Shown: positions 1 to 7,842 of the stretch, piece by piece
How the letters are laid out: every line of letters starts with the position of its first letter
How positions within the stretch are numbered: the stretch's first letter is position 1
The notes under the pieces: generated by a model
Databases searched by the model: none
Told to the model about the DNA's origin: nothing
Seen by the model: only the letters and a program-made list of their open reading frames with translations
NCBI GenBank assembly: GCA_035315885.1
Contig: DATFXM010000174.1
Span: 62,001-126,000 of the forward strand
Reading direction: 5' to 3'
DNA: 64,000 bases
From: DATFXM01 sp035315885
GTDB taxonomy: Bacteria > Acidobacteriota > Blastocatellia > UBA7656
Program-made: the position numbers and the translations under genes

Positions 1-1
1 C

Positions 2-328
2 GACGCCGAGACGCGGGCACGTTATCCGTTGATTGCTCGTGTCAGCTCAGAGTCGGGATACCCCGCGGTGCGCACGGCTATGAACCTTCCCGTTGTCGAG
101 GCGGTGATCAAAGCGGTTGAATCGGGACTGGGGCAAAGACCGGTGCTATTGCCCACGATGGGCGGGAGCGGTCCGCTCTGGATACTGGAAGAGGTTACCA
201 GGGCGCCTCAGGTTGGGGTTCCGATTGCTAATCACGACAACAACCAGCACAGCTCGAACGAGAACCTGCGAATTCAGAATCTCTGGGATGGGATCGAGAT
301 GTTCGCTGGGATTATGAAGATGAAGTAG
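2..328 (+). CDS. M20-family metallopeptidase, C-terminal end (partial)
   Basis: The open frame enters from the left edge, so only the last 108 residues are visible. They match the end of the catalytic domain of M20/M25/M40 zinc amino- or carboxypeptidases and dipeptidases. A Gly-rich turn (PTMGGSGPLWILEEV) is followed by HDNNQHSSNENLRI, in which the His and the S-x-N-E-N segment fit the last metal and substrate region of the family. The ending is the usual amphipathic helix. In the full enzyme, Zn-dependent hydrolysis of a peptide or amide bond is expected. The substrate cannot be told from this part. The internal ATG at position 29 is not the real start because coding continues upstream. The gene stops at a repeat arm, and the neighbour converges from the right. 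Confidence 0.8.
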   Translation, partial: DAETRARYPLIARVSSESGYPAVRTAMNLPVVEAVIKAVESGLGQRPVLLPTMGGSGPLWILEEVTRAPQVGVPIANHDNNQHSSNENLRIQNLWDGIEMFAGIMKMK

Positions 329-514
329 GCAGTACGCAGCTGTGAATGTAGGTTGATGAACCTGGAGCAACCGCGTCAGAGTTAATTGCCAAAAAAGGAA
401 CTAAGCCCAGGGTAGCCCGTACGGCGACCCTGGACCTTGTTCGTCAACTTTTCGGGGGTTGCTTCTTACCATCAACTTACGTTCACAACTGCCTACCGCT
501 TACTGCCTACTGCA
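327..514. repeat. Inverted pair of GTAGGCAG-type repeats
   Basis: Gap between the M20 gene and the pilin operon. The arm at 327-342 (GTAGGCAGTACGCAG) is answered at about 490-514 by the complementary TACTGCCTACTGCAG, so the gap can fold on itself. The same unit recurs at 28203-28350 and 32463-32552. Confidence 0.6.
391..435 (-). terminator. Rho-independent terminator of the pilin operon
   Basis: On the minus strand GTCCAGGGT (435-427) pairs with ACCCTGGGC (413-405), and a short spacer leads to a run of six T at 396-391. It lies about 80 bases after the stop of the PilX-like gene, in the right direction to end the operon. Confidence 0.65.
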
Positions 515-517
515 GTT

Positions 518-3500
518 TCACGTAAGCTGCCGAATTGTCTGTCTGAATCCTGTCATCTGGACGAACTGGAAGAACGGAGTGCCGGGAGGCAACCGCGTCA
601 TATCCAGGAACGAGGTGTCAAACGTCCAGTCACGAGTCGGAGGTGAGTAAGTATCCGAGCCGTTCTTGTGACCTCCGTTGTGCTGGCGTGCGTTGTACAG
701 ATTGATCAGCGATCCGCAGTAACTCAGCTTCGAGCCCCACGATTCGAGGAACCGCGGGAAGTTGTGCACACCGCCTGCCAGGAACGCGTCGCCGCCTCCC
801 GAGCTTGGACTGCCGGCAATTTTCAAGCTGCTTATCGAGTCTCCCATCAGGAACGCGGCTCGCACTGCCGTATCGACGCCCGTTCGAGTACCGACACGGA
901 ATGGGTTCCTGAAGCTCTTTCCGTCCAGCCAATTGTTCGACAGAACGGTAATCGCGTCTGCTACGATCGAAAGCGGAACTTCAGCTCCATTGTAGTTCGC
1001 AGGCGGGGTTGGGTTAGTGGTTGATGCGGTGATGCCAGTCGTATTCAAGTTGCCGAGAACATAGATGCCATTCTCCGTCGCAATCGAATAGCCTTTGTTA
1101 ATCGTACCGGCAAGCGTAGCGCCATTTATCACCCGAACACCACGACGGAAATAGTAGTGGTCCTGAGTGGCAGCGACGTCGCTCTCTACCGCTTGGTTGT
1201 AGCGCGCCGCCTCGCCGTGATTGTTGTTTGTCGCGGCATTGTCGAAGTCGGTTTGAAGCGTGCCATTATGATTCGAATCTTCACCAACTTCCAACGTGTT
1301 GTTCTGCGTTCCGTTGCCGTTGATGTAGATGTCCTCCATATCGTACTCGCCGTCAAAGTCGCGGTCACCGCGGCGATCTGAGACGTATATGATGTAACCC
1401 GCACCTCCGTTGTCCTGGAAGTCTGTGCTCTTCAGCCCATTGGGGAACTTGCCGTCCCAAACACCCGTCACCAACTTACCAAGGTTGTTCATATCGATGT
1501 CGATGAGGCTGACCACACCGGCGTACGGTATCTTCGGGGTGGTGCCCCACGCCGCTCCTCCTCCGGTGTAAAGGGCCGACCAGCTTGTGGATGTCGCTGT
1601 GGCCGCCCCTAGATCGGGGAGGTCTTCACTAAACAAGCCTTCGCGAGTATTGAAGATCTCGATCGGAACTGGAACGACTTCGAACCAGTTGTTCGCGCTG
1701 GCCGCAATCGTAGTTGTAGTGCTATTGGCCCCACCGCTAGTGGTTGCTGAGCCGGTAACCACCGTCTGATTTAGGTTGACCTGGACGCCGTGAGCTGTTC
1801 TCTCTGCATTGGCAGTGGTGTCATAGGCGTTGATAACAGCGGTCGTCGCGTTGCTGTTCGTCCAACTTGCTTTGTTATCCGTTGATCGTCGAAGCGCGAC
1901 AATGCTAAACGGACTCGCGGCGCCGCTGTCGTAGCTGTAAGCCGGCAAGAAGGTACCCGCAGCCCGGGCATCCGCTAGCGAAGTGTACCATGGCGTCGGA
2001 TTGGCAGTGTTCGTAGTCATGTCCGATGCAGCGACTTTGATCGGCGGTCCCGCAATTTCGTATCGCTGCATTTTGATCATCGCACGATCGTCGCCGATGT
2101 TCAGCCGCGCCGTGTCCTTGTGCGTCAGGCCGAGACTTAGGATGTCTTCGGTGATATCAGTCGTCGTGATAGCTCCGGTGTTGGTATCGACTTTGACGTT
2201 CTCAACCTTTATCCAATGCTCCCGCTTTGAGGGCATTGTCGTTCCGACAACTCCGTTGTTCAGATAGCTATCTCCGGTGTACAGGCGGAAGCCATTCACT
2301 CGCTTGGCGCGATAGCCGTCGGTCATCTGGATTGGCCAGTAGCCGCGGCTTCCGTCGGTGTTCATATTGCCCGCGCCAGGAGCGCCAACTCCACCCGTAA
2401 GCCCTTGGGAATCGCCATCCAGCCTTCGACCACCAGTGCCCCCCGGCAGCTCTTTCTGAGCGTCAGCGAGCGTCACTCTGATCCCCGGTTGGTTGCAGTA
2501 TCGCGAGCCCCTGACTGTATCGTCGTCTGCAGCCCGGCCAAGCCCGGTCACTTCATAGTCATTAGCGTCTCTACCGCGTCTAATCAGTTCGACTGCATCG
2601 GCCTTACTGATGATCTCGAGCGGAAGTTTGATCTGATTTCGGTTCGCCAGAAGATTGCCGTTGAATGGCTTTGAATCCAGAGAGTCCCAGCTCGTGTTCT
2701 TGATCCACGGCGGCTCGCCAGGCGCCGCGGCATTCAGTCCGGTCTGGCTTGCCCCGATCACGCTGCCCTTGGTCACTGCCTGGAAGTTACCTGCCGCATC
2801 GGCGACCCACACGTTCCCGTTCCACGACCAACCCGCATCAGAACCGGTGCCGATCGGACTCCCGCCGCGCAGACCGCTCTTGGAAACGTCTCTGACAATG
2901 GCTCCAACAGCAGTGACCTTCGACCTGAAGTAGAGATCGCTGCCCGCCATCATGAAGAGGTTGCCGTTCGAATGGACGCGTCCCCCGAAGTCGAAGCGCG
3001 GACCGGGGTGGAACTCCATATCGTCGTTGTAGAACACACCAAACTGAAACAGCGGAATCTGGTTGTTATAGAACGTGCGCGTAAGCTGAACCTGAGCGCC
3101 GTTGCTGTAGGTCGCCACCGCGTCCAGCTTGTAGGGAGTGCGGAGCGCAAGCATTCCGGCGAAGTCGCCGTCGTCTATCGGCTTGGTGTCCGCGACACCG
3201 TTCGCGGTGATGTCCTGCGTGAATGTAAATCCATCGATCGTGGGTTTCGTGTCTTTGACTCTCTTCAAGTCTGAGGCCGTAGGCCTGAGCTGACGATCAA
3301 AGATCTTCTGAAAGTTCCTCGACATCTGCTCAAGCGAAGCCTGGGCGGCATAGAACGATTTGGTGCTGGTGTAATCGTTGCCCATCACCGTGGCTTCGTT
3401 CGAGACACGCGAAAGAGTCGCCGCAGTAAAAAGGGCGAGCAGCGCAAGAATGAGCACCGAAGTAAGCGTGGCGGTGCCTCGCTGCGAGTCTCGGCTTGTT

Positions 3501-3544
3501 CGCTCATTCGCTGATTGGAAACTCTGTAAAGTGTTGCTGATCAT
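518..3544 (-). CDS. Very large PilX-like type IV pilus/pseudopilus assembly protein
   Basis: Last gene of the pilin-like operon, about 1008 residues. The N-terminus has a short basic leader, then a hydrophobic helix (TLTSVLILALLALFTAATL) and a region rich in SFYAAQASLEQMSR, the layout of PilX-type minor pilins. The rest is a large presumably extracellular Ser/Thr/Asn/Gly-rich region containing a GRVHSNGNLF-type segment. Around residues 720-750 there are two acidic loops resembling Ca-binding EF-hand or thrombospondin-3 loops (DRDFDGEYDMED and DSNHNGTLQTDFD). Known PilX proteins are about 200 residues, so this is unusually long. The start at 3544 is preferred over an in-frame TTG at 3562 because AGGAGAGAGG lies just before it. 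Likely role: minor pilin or tip component carrying an adhesive domain. The family assignment rests on the N-terminus only. Confidence 0.75.
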   Translation of the reverse strand: MISNTLQSFQSANERTSRDSQRGTATLTSVLILALLALFTAATLSRVSNEATVMGNDYTSTKSFYAAQASLEQMSRNFQKIFDRQLRPTASDLKRVKDTKPTIDGFTFTQDITANGVADTKPIDDGDFAGMLALRTPYKLDAVATYSNGAQVQLTRTFYNNQIPLFQFGVFYNDDMEFHPGPRFDFGGRVHSNGNLFMMAGSDLYFRSKVTAVGAIVRDVSKSGLRGGSPIGTGSDAGWSWNGNVWVADAAGNFQAVTKGSVIGASQTGLNAAAPGEPPWIKNTSWDSLDSKPFNGNLLANRNQIKLPLEIISKADAVELIRRGRDANDYEVTGLGRAADDDTVRGSRYCNQPGIRVTLADAQKELPGGTGGRRLDGDSQGLTGGVGAPGAGNMNTDGSRGYWPIQMTDGYRAKRVNGFRLYTGDSYLNNGVVGTTMPSKREHWIKVENVKVDTNTGAITTTDITEDILSLGLTHKDTARLNIGDDRAMIKMQRYEIAGPPIKVAASDMTTNTANPTPWYTSLADARAAGTFLPAYSYDSGAASPFSIVALRRSTDNKASWTNSNATTAVINAYDTTANAERTAHGVQVNLNQTVVTGSATTSGGANSTTTTIAASANNWFEVVPVPIEIFNTREGLFSEDLPDLGAATATSTSWSALYTGGGAAWGTTPKIPYAGVVSLIDIDMNNLGKLVTGVWDGKFPNGLKSTDFQDNGGAGYIIYVSDRRGDRDFDGEYDMEDIYINGNGTQNNTLEVGEDSNHNGTLQTDFDNAATNNNHGEAARYNQAVESDVAATQDHYYFRRGVRVINGATLAGTINKGYSIATENGIYVLGNLNTTGITASTTNPTPPANYNGAEVPLSIVADAITVLSNNWLDGKSFRNPFRVGTRTGVDTAVRAAFLMGDSISSLKIAGSPSSGGGDAFLAGGVHNFPRFLESWGSKLSYCGSLINLYNARQHNGGHKNGSDTYSPPTRDWTFDTSFLDMTRLPPGTPFFQFVQMTGFRQTIRQLT

Positions 3545-3603
3545 GACCTCTCTCCTAATCAAATCCCACTCGATATGATTTTCCGGCCTGCGATGGCCTC
3601 TTC

Positions 3604-4641
3604 TTAGGTTTTCTCGTAAACCAGATTGCGGGTACTGAAGCTCGCGGATATCGATGTCTCATACGGTTGCTTTGTGTTCGGGTCGATATCCGAGCTTCGG
3701 ACGGTCACTGTCACTCGCACCTCACGAATGTCGTCCATTTCCGTCGTCGCGGGCGAGTCTTTCAGGCTACCGTCTTTCAGGATGTACTGGATCTGCATGT
3801 TTGCGATGCCAAAGGCCAGCGGTTGATCCGTCCAGTTGAGAAGCGTAGTACCGTTTACTCCGCCGTAGACTCGTCTGGTCAGGGTGCCAAGCAAGGTTCC
3901 TTTTCCGTCCTCGTCGTTGACCCAGTAGGTCACCCATTGCAGCTTCCAGATGTAGATGTTCGTGCCCGTAACCTGATCGAGCGCACTACCGGCACCCGGA
4001 TGATTGAGACCCATTGGATCGGTGTTTTCGAACCAGAGCTCATTGGCATTGTTTTTCTTGGTTAGCACGCCGATCGCATACTGCGACCCGTTCGCAACCA
4101 GGTATATGTCGCCGACGGTGCACGGATCATTTGTGAACCCTGCGGCGACGGTAAGAATTGTCTTTGTTCCCGCGGGATCCGAGGTGCCGCTTATCGCAAG
4201 CGATTTGCCGCCGTTGAAGGAATCGTCCACATAGAGGAACGTGACTTCGTCGGCTTGCACCGGAAACACTTGCAGCCCGGGGAAGTTCTCCCCCCTGATC
4301 TGGTCCAGCCCGTTTCCAGCGTAAACCGGCATCAACAAGTCCTGAACCGTGTCCGCATCTGCCGGCAGGTTAAGAAGCGTCAGCTTGTTGTCGGGAATTG
4401 TGGCTCCAGTATTTGGATAGCCAACTCCAGCGTTTATCGCATCGCGGCCGATCGCGTTCAACCCGACGCGCACGTTCTGCAGCATCTCAGTTCGCTGGTT
4501 GGTGTTGATGCGGCCGCCACGCGCCACCTTCAGCACCCCGTATACTGCGCCCATCACGATCGTGAATACGGCGACGGATACGACGACTTCCAGAAGCGTG
4601 AAGCCGGATTCCGATCTGCTTGAATTCAATCTGCTGCCCAT
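3604..4641 (-). CDS. PilW-like prepilin-type N-methylation protein
   Basis: About 345 residues. It begins MGSRLNSSRSESGFTLLEVV, a classical prepilin peptidase site: cleavage is expected after Gly, giving N-methyl-Phe with the conserved Glu five residues into a hydrophobic helix. The central part is a beta-rich pilin head with a Cys and ends DIREVRVTVTVRSSD..., as in PilW/PulJ-type minor pilins. The start at 4641 is supported by AGAGGAGA about 7 bases upstream and lies 14 bases after the previous stop; the longer frame to 4719 would overlap that gene. It would act in the inner membrane and periplasm as a minor pilin that helps prime pilus assembly. Position third in a four-gene minor-pilin operon supports this. 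Confidence 0.85.
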   Translation of the reverse strand: MGSRLNSSRSESGFTLLEVVVSVAVFTIVMGAVYGVLKVARGGRINTNQRTEMLQNVRVGLNAIGRDAINAGVGYPNTGATIPDNKLTLLNLPADADTVQDLLMPVYAGNGLDQIRGENFPGLQVFPVQADEVTFLYVDDSFNGGKSLAISGTSDPAGTKTILTVAAGFTNDPCTVGDIYLVANGSQYAIGVLTKKNNANELWFENTDPMGLNHPGAGSALDQVTGTNIYIWKLQWVTYWVNDEDGKGTLLGTLTRRVYGGVNGTTLLNWTDQPLAFGIANMQIQYILKDGSLKDSPATTEMDDIREVRVTVTVRSSDIDPNTKQPYETSISASFSTRNLVYEKT

Positions 4642-4654
4642 CGCGATTCTCCTC

Positions 4655-5200
4655 TTAGTCTCCGGTTCTGTAGTTGGCGATGAAGGTGGTAACCGTTTCG
4701 CGCTCCAGCGCCCTCCCAATGAAGTAGCTGATTGTCACGTCGATCTGTCGGAGCGAAATCGGCGAGCCCGGGCGGTCCGGGTCCGGGATGTCGGTTATCC
4801 TGATGCTGCGCGTAAAGCCCGCAACCGCAGGCTGGTCGTCTGCATCACCCACTGTTCCGTTAGGACCCGCCTTATCGTCCGCGGTGCCCACCACGCCGTC
4901 TTTTCCCGGATCGATGTACATCGGCTGATCGCCGGTTAAGAAAGCCCCCGCAGGTATCGCGGTGTCGCCGACGTTTCCGACCGCTGCCCATTGCAGGTTG
5001 TCCAGATCTCGTGCGGAAAAAATCGCTTCGATGGTCGAAAGCGCGTACTGCTTGGCAGCTATGGTTTGTTGACTTGTCGTAGTCATCACAACGCCGGAAG
5101 TGATCGCCGACAGCATGGCCATGCAGCCAACCAGCAGGATCGTCACCGCTATCATCACGTCTACGTATGAAAAGCCTGATTCAGAAGTCTTGTTGTGCAT
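4655..5200 (-). CDS. PilV-like minor pilin
   Basis: About 181 residues. The N-terminus MHNKTSESGFSYVDVMIAV is a slightly atypical prepilin motif: Gly-Phe and then an Asp (V-D-V) where Glu normally sits at +5. A hydrophobic helix rich in Ile, Leu and Met follows. The remainder is a small beta-rich head with an acidic Gly-Asp loop (DPGKDGVVGTADDKAGPNG), which looks Ca-binding. Two adjacent ATGs (5203 and 5200) follow a GGAGG. The second has the better spacing, and the upstream TGA overlaps it, so translation is probably coupled. PilV/GspI-type minor pilins have this size and operon position. Confidence 0.8.
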   Translation of the reverse strand: MHNKTSESGFSYVDVMIAVTILLVGCMAMLSAITSGVVMTTTSQQTIAAKQYALSTIEAIFSARDLDNLQWAAVGNVGDTAIPAGAFLTGDQPMYIDPGKDGVVGTADDKAGPNGTVGDADDQPAVAGFTRSIRITDIPDPDRPGSPISLRQIDVTISYFIGRALERETVTTFIANYRTGD

Positions 5201-5829
5201 CATTTGCCTCCGGCGACAAACGTAGAGTTCGAAGCATCGAAGTACCATTTCCTGATTGCGCCGCTCGGCCCAAACACGGTCAGCGCACGAACTAGTCCCA
5301 TTTCCTTGGCGGTGACCTGGTCGGGCGAGAAATAAAGAGTCGCGCTTTCCGGATTTCCAGCCGCATCAACTATCGAGCCGTCGCTCCTGAAGCGGGCTGA
5401 CCAAATTCCACTGGAGTTGAAGACGGCCGGATTGTACGCGTACGGAGCCGGCGGTAGAGCGATCGGAGCTCCCCCCGAACTCGGTCTGTTCATGCTGACC
5501 GGGCTTACCAGCCTCTCACGCTTGATCTCTATTTCGTCGCCAACCGGCAGCTTGTTCTCGTCGACCAGGATCACCCACTGATTTGGAATATCGATATCCA
5601 CCCGAATCGTCTGCCGCTGTGCCAAGGCGCGATGATAGGCGTCGCGCAGGTAGTTGGTAATCAACTCCGCGCCATCGTCGGCGCTATAGTTCCTCTTGGT
5701 CGGGCGCAATGCAAATACCGCAATCACGCTCAGAACTATTACAATCGTTGCAACGACCATGAGTTCGGCAGCGGAAAATCCTGCCTCACCGTTTGGACGT
5801 TTGTTACAAGCACTGGTCTCGTATCGCAT
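5200..5829 (-). CDS. GspH/FimT-type prepilin-like protein
   Basis: First gene of the minor-pilin operon, about 209 residues. The N-terminus carries GEAGFSAAELMVVATIVIVL: Gly-Phe cleavage site, Glu near +5, then the hydrophobic helix typical of type IV prepilins and pseudopilins. The segment ADDGAELITNYLRDAYHRALAQRQTIRV is typical of the GspH/FimT family. GGAG ends 6 bases before the ATG at 5829; a GTG at 5841 sits on that site and is less likely. Cleavage by the PilD prepilin peptidase (not in this window) is expected. Transcription probably starts from the sigma-54 site about 90 bases upstream. Confidence 0.85.
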   Translation of the reverse strand: MRYETSACNKRPNGEAGFSAAELMVVATIVIVLSVIAVFALRPTKRNYSADDGAELITNYLRDAYHRALAQRQTIRVDIDIPNQWVILVDENKLPVGDEIEIKRERLVSPVSMNRPSSGGAPIALPPAPYAYNPAVFNSSGIWSARFRSDGSIVDAAGNPESATLYFSPDQVTAKEMGLVRALTVFGPSGAIRKWYFDASNSTFVAGGK

Positions 5830-5912
5830 TTGATGCTCCACTCAACGTTGACTCATTCTGACTGTGACGGTTTTTCTTGGGGGGCTAACCACCCAAAAAC
5901 CACGGTCAATTT

Positions 5913-5928
5913 TGCAACCGCCATGCCG
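5913..5928 (-). promoter_or_regulatory. Sigma-54 (RpoN) -24/-12 promoter for the pilin operon
   Basis: On the minus strand the sequence is CGGCATGGCGGTTGCA. GG (-24) and GC (-12) are separated by exactly 10 bases, and the match to the RpoN consensus TGGCACG-N4-TTGCA is strong. The predicted start near 5901 gives a leader of about 70 bases before the first pilin gene. Pilin promoters are RpoN-dependent in several phyla, which fits. Confidence 0.7.
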
Positions 5929-5929
5929 C

Positions 5930-6216
5930 AGCGCGATTCGAGGTCCGTCTCGTCTGCCAACGCGACGCCCTCGCACGGCTTATTTCCAGGAAAGCGCGAT
6001 CGTATTACCCAAAACTCGAATCGGGATCGAAGGGGTCGGCGATGTTACAGAGGGGTCGCCGGCTCACTGGCATGCGGTGCGACACGAAAGACCACAATCA
6101 AGGTATGGAGCGACATACCTTCAAATTGACTTAATTGGTCAGTGGTCCGGACTTCAAAAGAAAGCGAGAAGGGCTATTGCTCACCCCTGTGGGTAGGACG
6201 ATCCGGCGGGGGGTCT
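5930..6216. other. Gene-free stretch upstream of the pilin operon
   Basis: Apart from the sigma-54 site just to its left, I see no convincing coding or RNA motif. Short frames here lack ribosome sites. Any enhancer for an NtrC-type activator would be expected about 100-200 bases upstream of the promoter, that is in this stretch, but I could not recognise a dyad. Confidence 0.4.
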
Positions 6217-6780
6217 TTAGCGGAAGATGTCTTTGCAATCGCCGCCCTGTGTTCGGTCCTGAATGCAGCGCAGCATCTGATCCTCGAGCTCGCCTTTGGA
6301 GGTGAGCGCAACCCATTCGTTGCCGCTGACGCTGTTAATGAGACCTTCGAACCGAGCGTAGACACCCACCTGCGCAGTGCGTGGCGATGCCGGGTTTACC
6401 TGCACCCTCAGCACATACCGGCCGCGCCCCCAGTTACGGACATCGCGCGAGGAGAGATCGGTGAAGTGAAGCAACTGACTTCTGGTGGCAATACCTATTA
6501 TGAAGACGACTGGCTTGCTTATGAGTGTGCATTCCCCGGTGGTTGGATTGCAGTCCTCTTTGTCCATGGGGATCTCGCGCGTCTCGAGCATCTGCTTGGT
6601 GACCCGGACAATGTCATCGCGGGTCGCGCCAAGGATTGAAGGGTTAGGCAGCGGCTGAGTCGGTTTTGGTTTTTTGAATTCGATCTGCGCTGCGACTGGC
6701 GCTACGAGCAGCGCGAGCAGGACGAAAAAAACCGACAAACGTTTCGCAGACTTCAGCGATGAGGAATCAACAACTCGCAT
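6217..6780 (-). CDS. Secreted protein of unknown function
   Basis: 187 residues. A clear Sec signal peptide (basic start, hydrophobic FFVLLALLVAPVAAQ, probable cleavage after AxA) leads into a Pro/Lys-rich linker (FKKPKPTQPLPNP). The mature part has a Cys pair (CNPTTGEC) and later two more Cys (RCIQDRTQGGDC), which suggests two disulfides in an exported domain. I do not recognise the family. AGAAGG lies about 8 bases before the ATG. It is read in the same direction as the pilin operon but is separated from it by nearly 400 bases and the pilin promoter, so it is probably an independent unit. Confidence 0.6.
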   Translation of the reverse strand: MRVVDSSSLKSAKRLSVFFVLLALLVAPVAAQIEFKKPKPTQPLPNPSILGATRDDIVRVTKQMLETREIPMDKEDCNPTTGECTLISKPVVFIIGIATRSQLLHFTDLSSRDVRNWGRGRYVLRVQVNPASPRTAQVGVYARFEGLINSVSGNEWVALTSKGELEDQMLRCIQDRTQGGDCKDIFR

Positions 6781-7036
6781 TACGGCACCCTTCTCTCAAT
6801 AGGCTGGAGTGAAAATAGCAGCCCCCGCGCGCTTTGTCCAAGCGGAGCGCTCAAAAGGCGAGTCTCTGAAGATTAATTTAAATTATAGAGAAACGATGGT
6901 ACCTCGCAGCGTGGTCATGGTTAGTGGTTGAACGAGTAATTTGGAGCAGTAAGTTGGTGTTGTCCCCTCGTAATCCCTTGCCGTACGGTTTGCCGTGATC
7001 TAAGCTGAGACTCCGTCATTAGGAGCTGCCTTAGAA

Positions 7037-7825
7037 ATGAAACGGCCACTACGCGCAAGTTCTGCGCATTGGTTAACAGCCATCGTCGTCTACGTCGTTG
7101 TAATGCTCTGTCCATTCGCCGGTCGATCAGTGCTCGCGTCAGTGTCTGTCGCTGACGATGGTCCAAGGGCCGTCATACCCATAACTTCATTTGACTTCGG
7201 CGACGTCTATCGAGGTGAAATTATTTCCTACGTCTTCGTCATCCGAAATGCCGGTAAGTCCGATTTGATGGTCACCGAAGTTCTTCCGACTTGCGGATGC
7301 GAAGCCGTTGAGTGGGACCGCACCGTACCGCCCGGCAAAGAGGGACAAGTTGCAGTAGAGGTCAACACGTCGACACAGTCCGGAGTCATCGCGAAGATCG
7401 CAATAATCAAGACAAGCGATCCTGATCTTCAGAGCTTGACTCTCACTCTCAATGCAAACGTGCTGACCGGTTCAAGCGGCGGTCCGGTCGAGGGAGTGAA
7501 GTTGAGACAAGGCAAGCACGTTGGCCCCATCTTCGTCGGGCCGGACACCCGATGGGGGTATCGAGTTCCCGACAGCGGAAAGGGAACATTTGAGTTCACC
7601 GTCAGCGTTGAAAAAGGGAAAGTAAGTCTGACAAAGGCCGAGACCCCTTCGCAGAACTTGAAGTGCAGAATCGAAGAGGTCGAGGCAGGCAAGTCTTATA
7701 AGGTCGTCGTCGAACCTGTTTCCGAAGGCGCGATGAAACCATCTGATAACTTGATCAAGGTTTCAACCGACAGCGCTCAAATCCCCTGGTTCAATTTGCA
7801 CCTCAGGTTGATTCCCAGCAAATGA
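7037..7825 (+). CDS. DUF1573 domain protein, exported
   Basis: 262 residues with an N-terminal signal or anchor helix (LTAIVVYVVVMLCPFAG). Residues about 45-150 form the DUF1573 domain: FDFGDVYRGEIISYVFVIRN, then TCGCEAVEW, then PPGKEGQVAVEVNTS. This is an Ig-like/ASH-related beta-sandwich with the conserved Cys-Gly-Cys. The C-terminal half is a second beta-rich region ending PWFNLHLRLIPS. Such proteins are exported and common in Acidobacteria, Bacteroidetes and Planctomycetes. Their role is not established, though association with envelope assembly is often proposed. It is divergent from the secreted protein on its left and convergent with mnmE on its right. Confidence 0.8.
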   Translation: MKRPLRASSAHWLTAIVVYVVVMLCPFAGRSVLASVSVADDGPRAVIPITSFDFGDVYRGEIISYVFVIRNAGKSDLMVTEVLPTCGCEAVEWDRTVPPGKEGQVAVEVNTSTQSGVIAKIAIIKTSDPDLQSLTLTLNANVLTGSSGGPVEGVKLRQGKHVGPIFVGPDTRWGYRVPDSGKGTFEFTVSVEKGKVSLTKAETPSQNLKCRIEEVEAGKSYKVVVEPVSEGAMKPSDNLIKVSTDSAQIPWFNLHLRLIPSK

Positions 7826-7842
7826 GGTCTCGAAGAGGTTGA

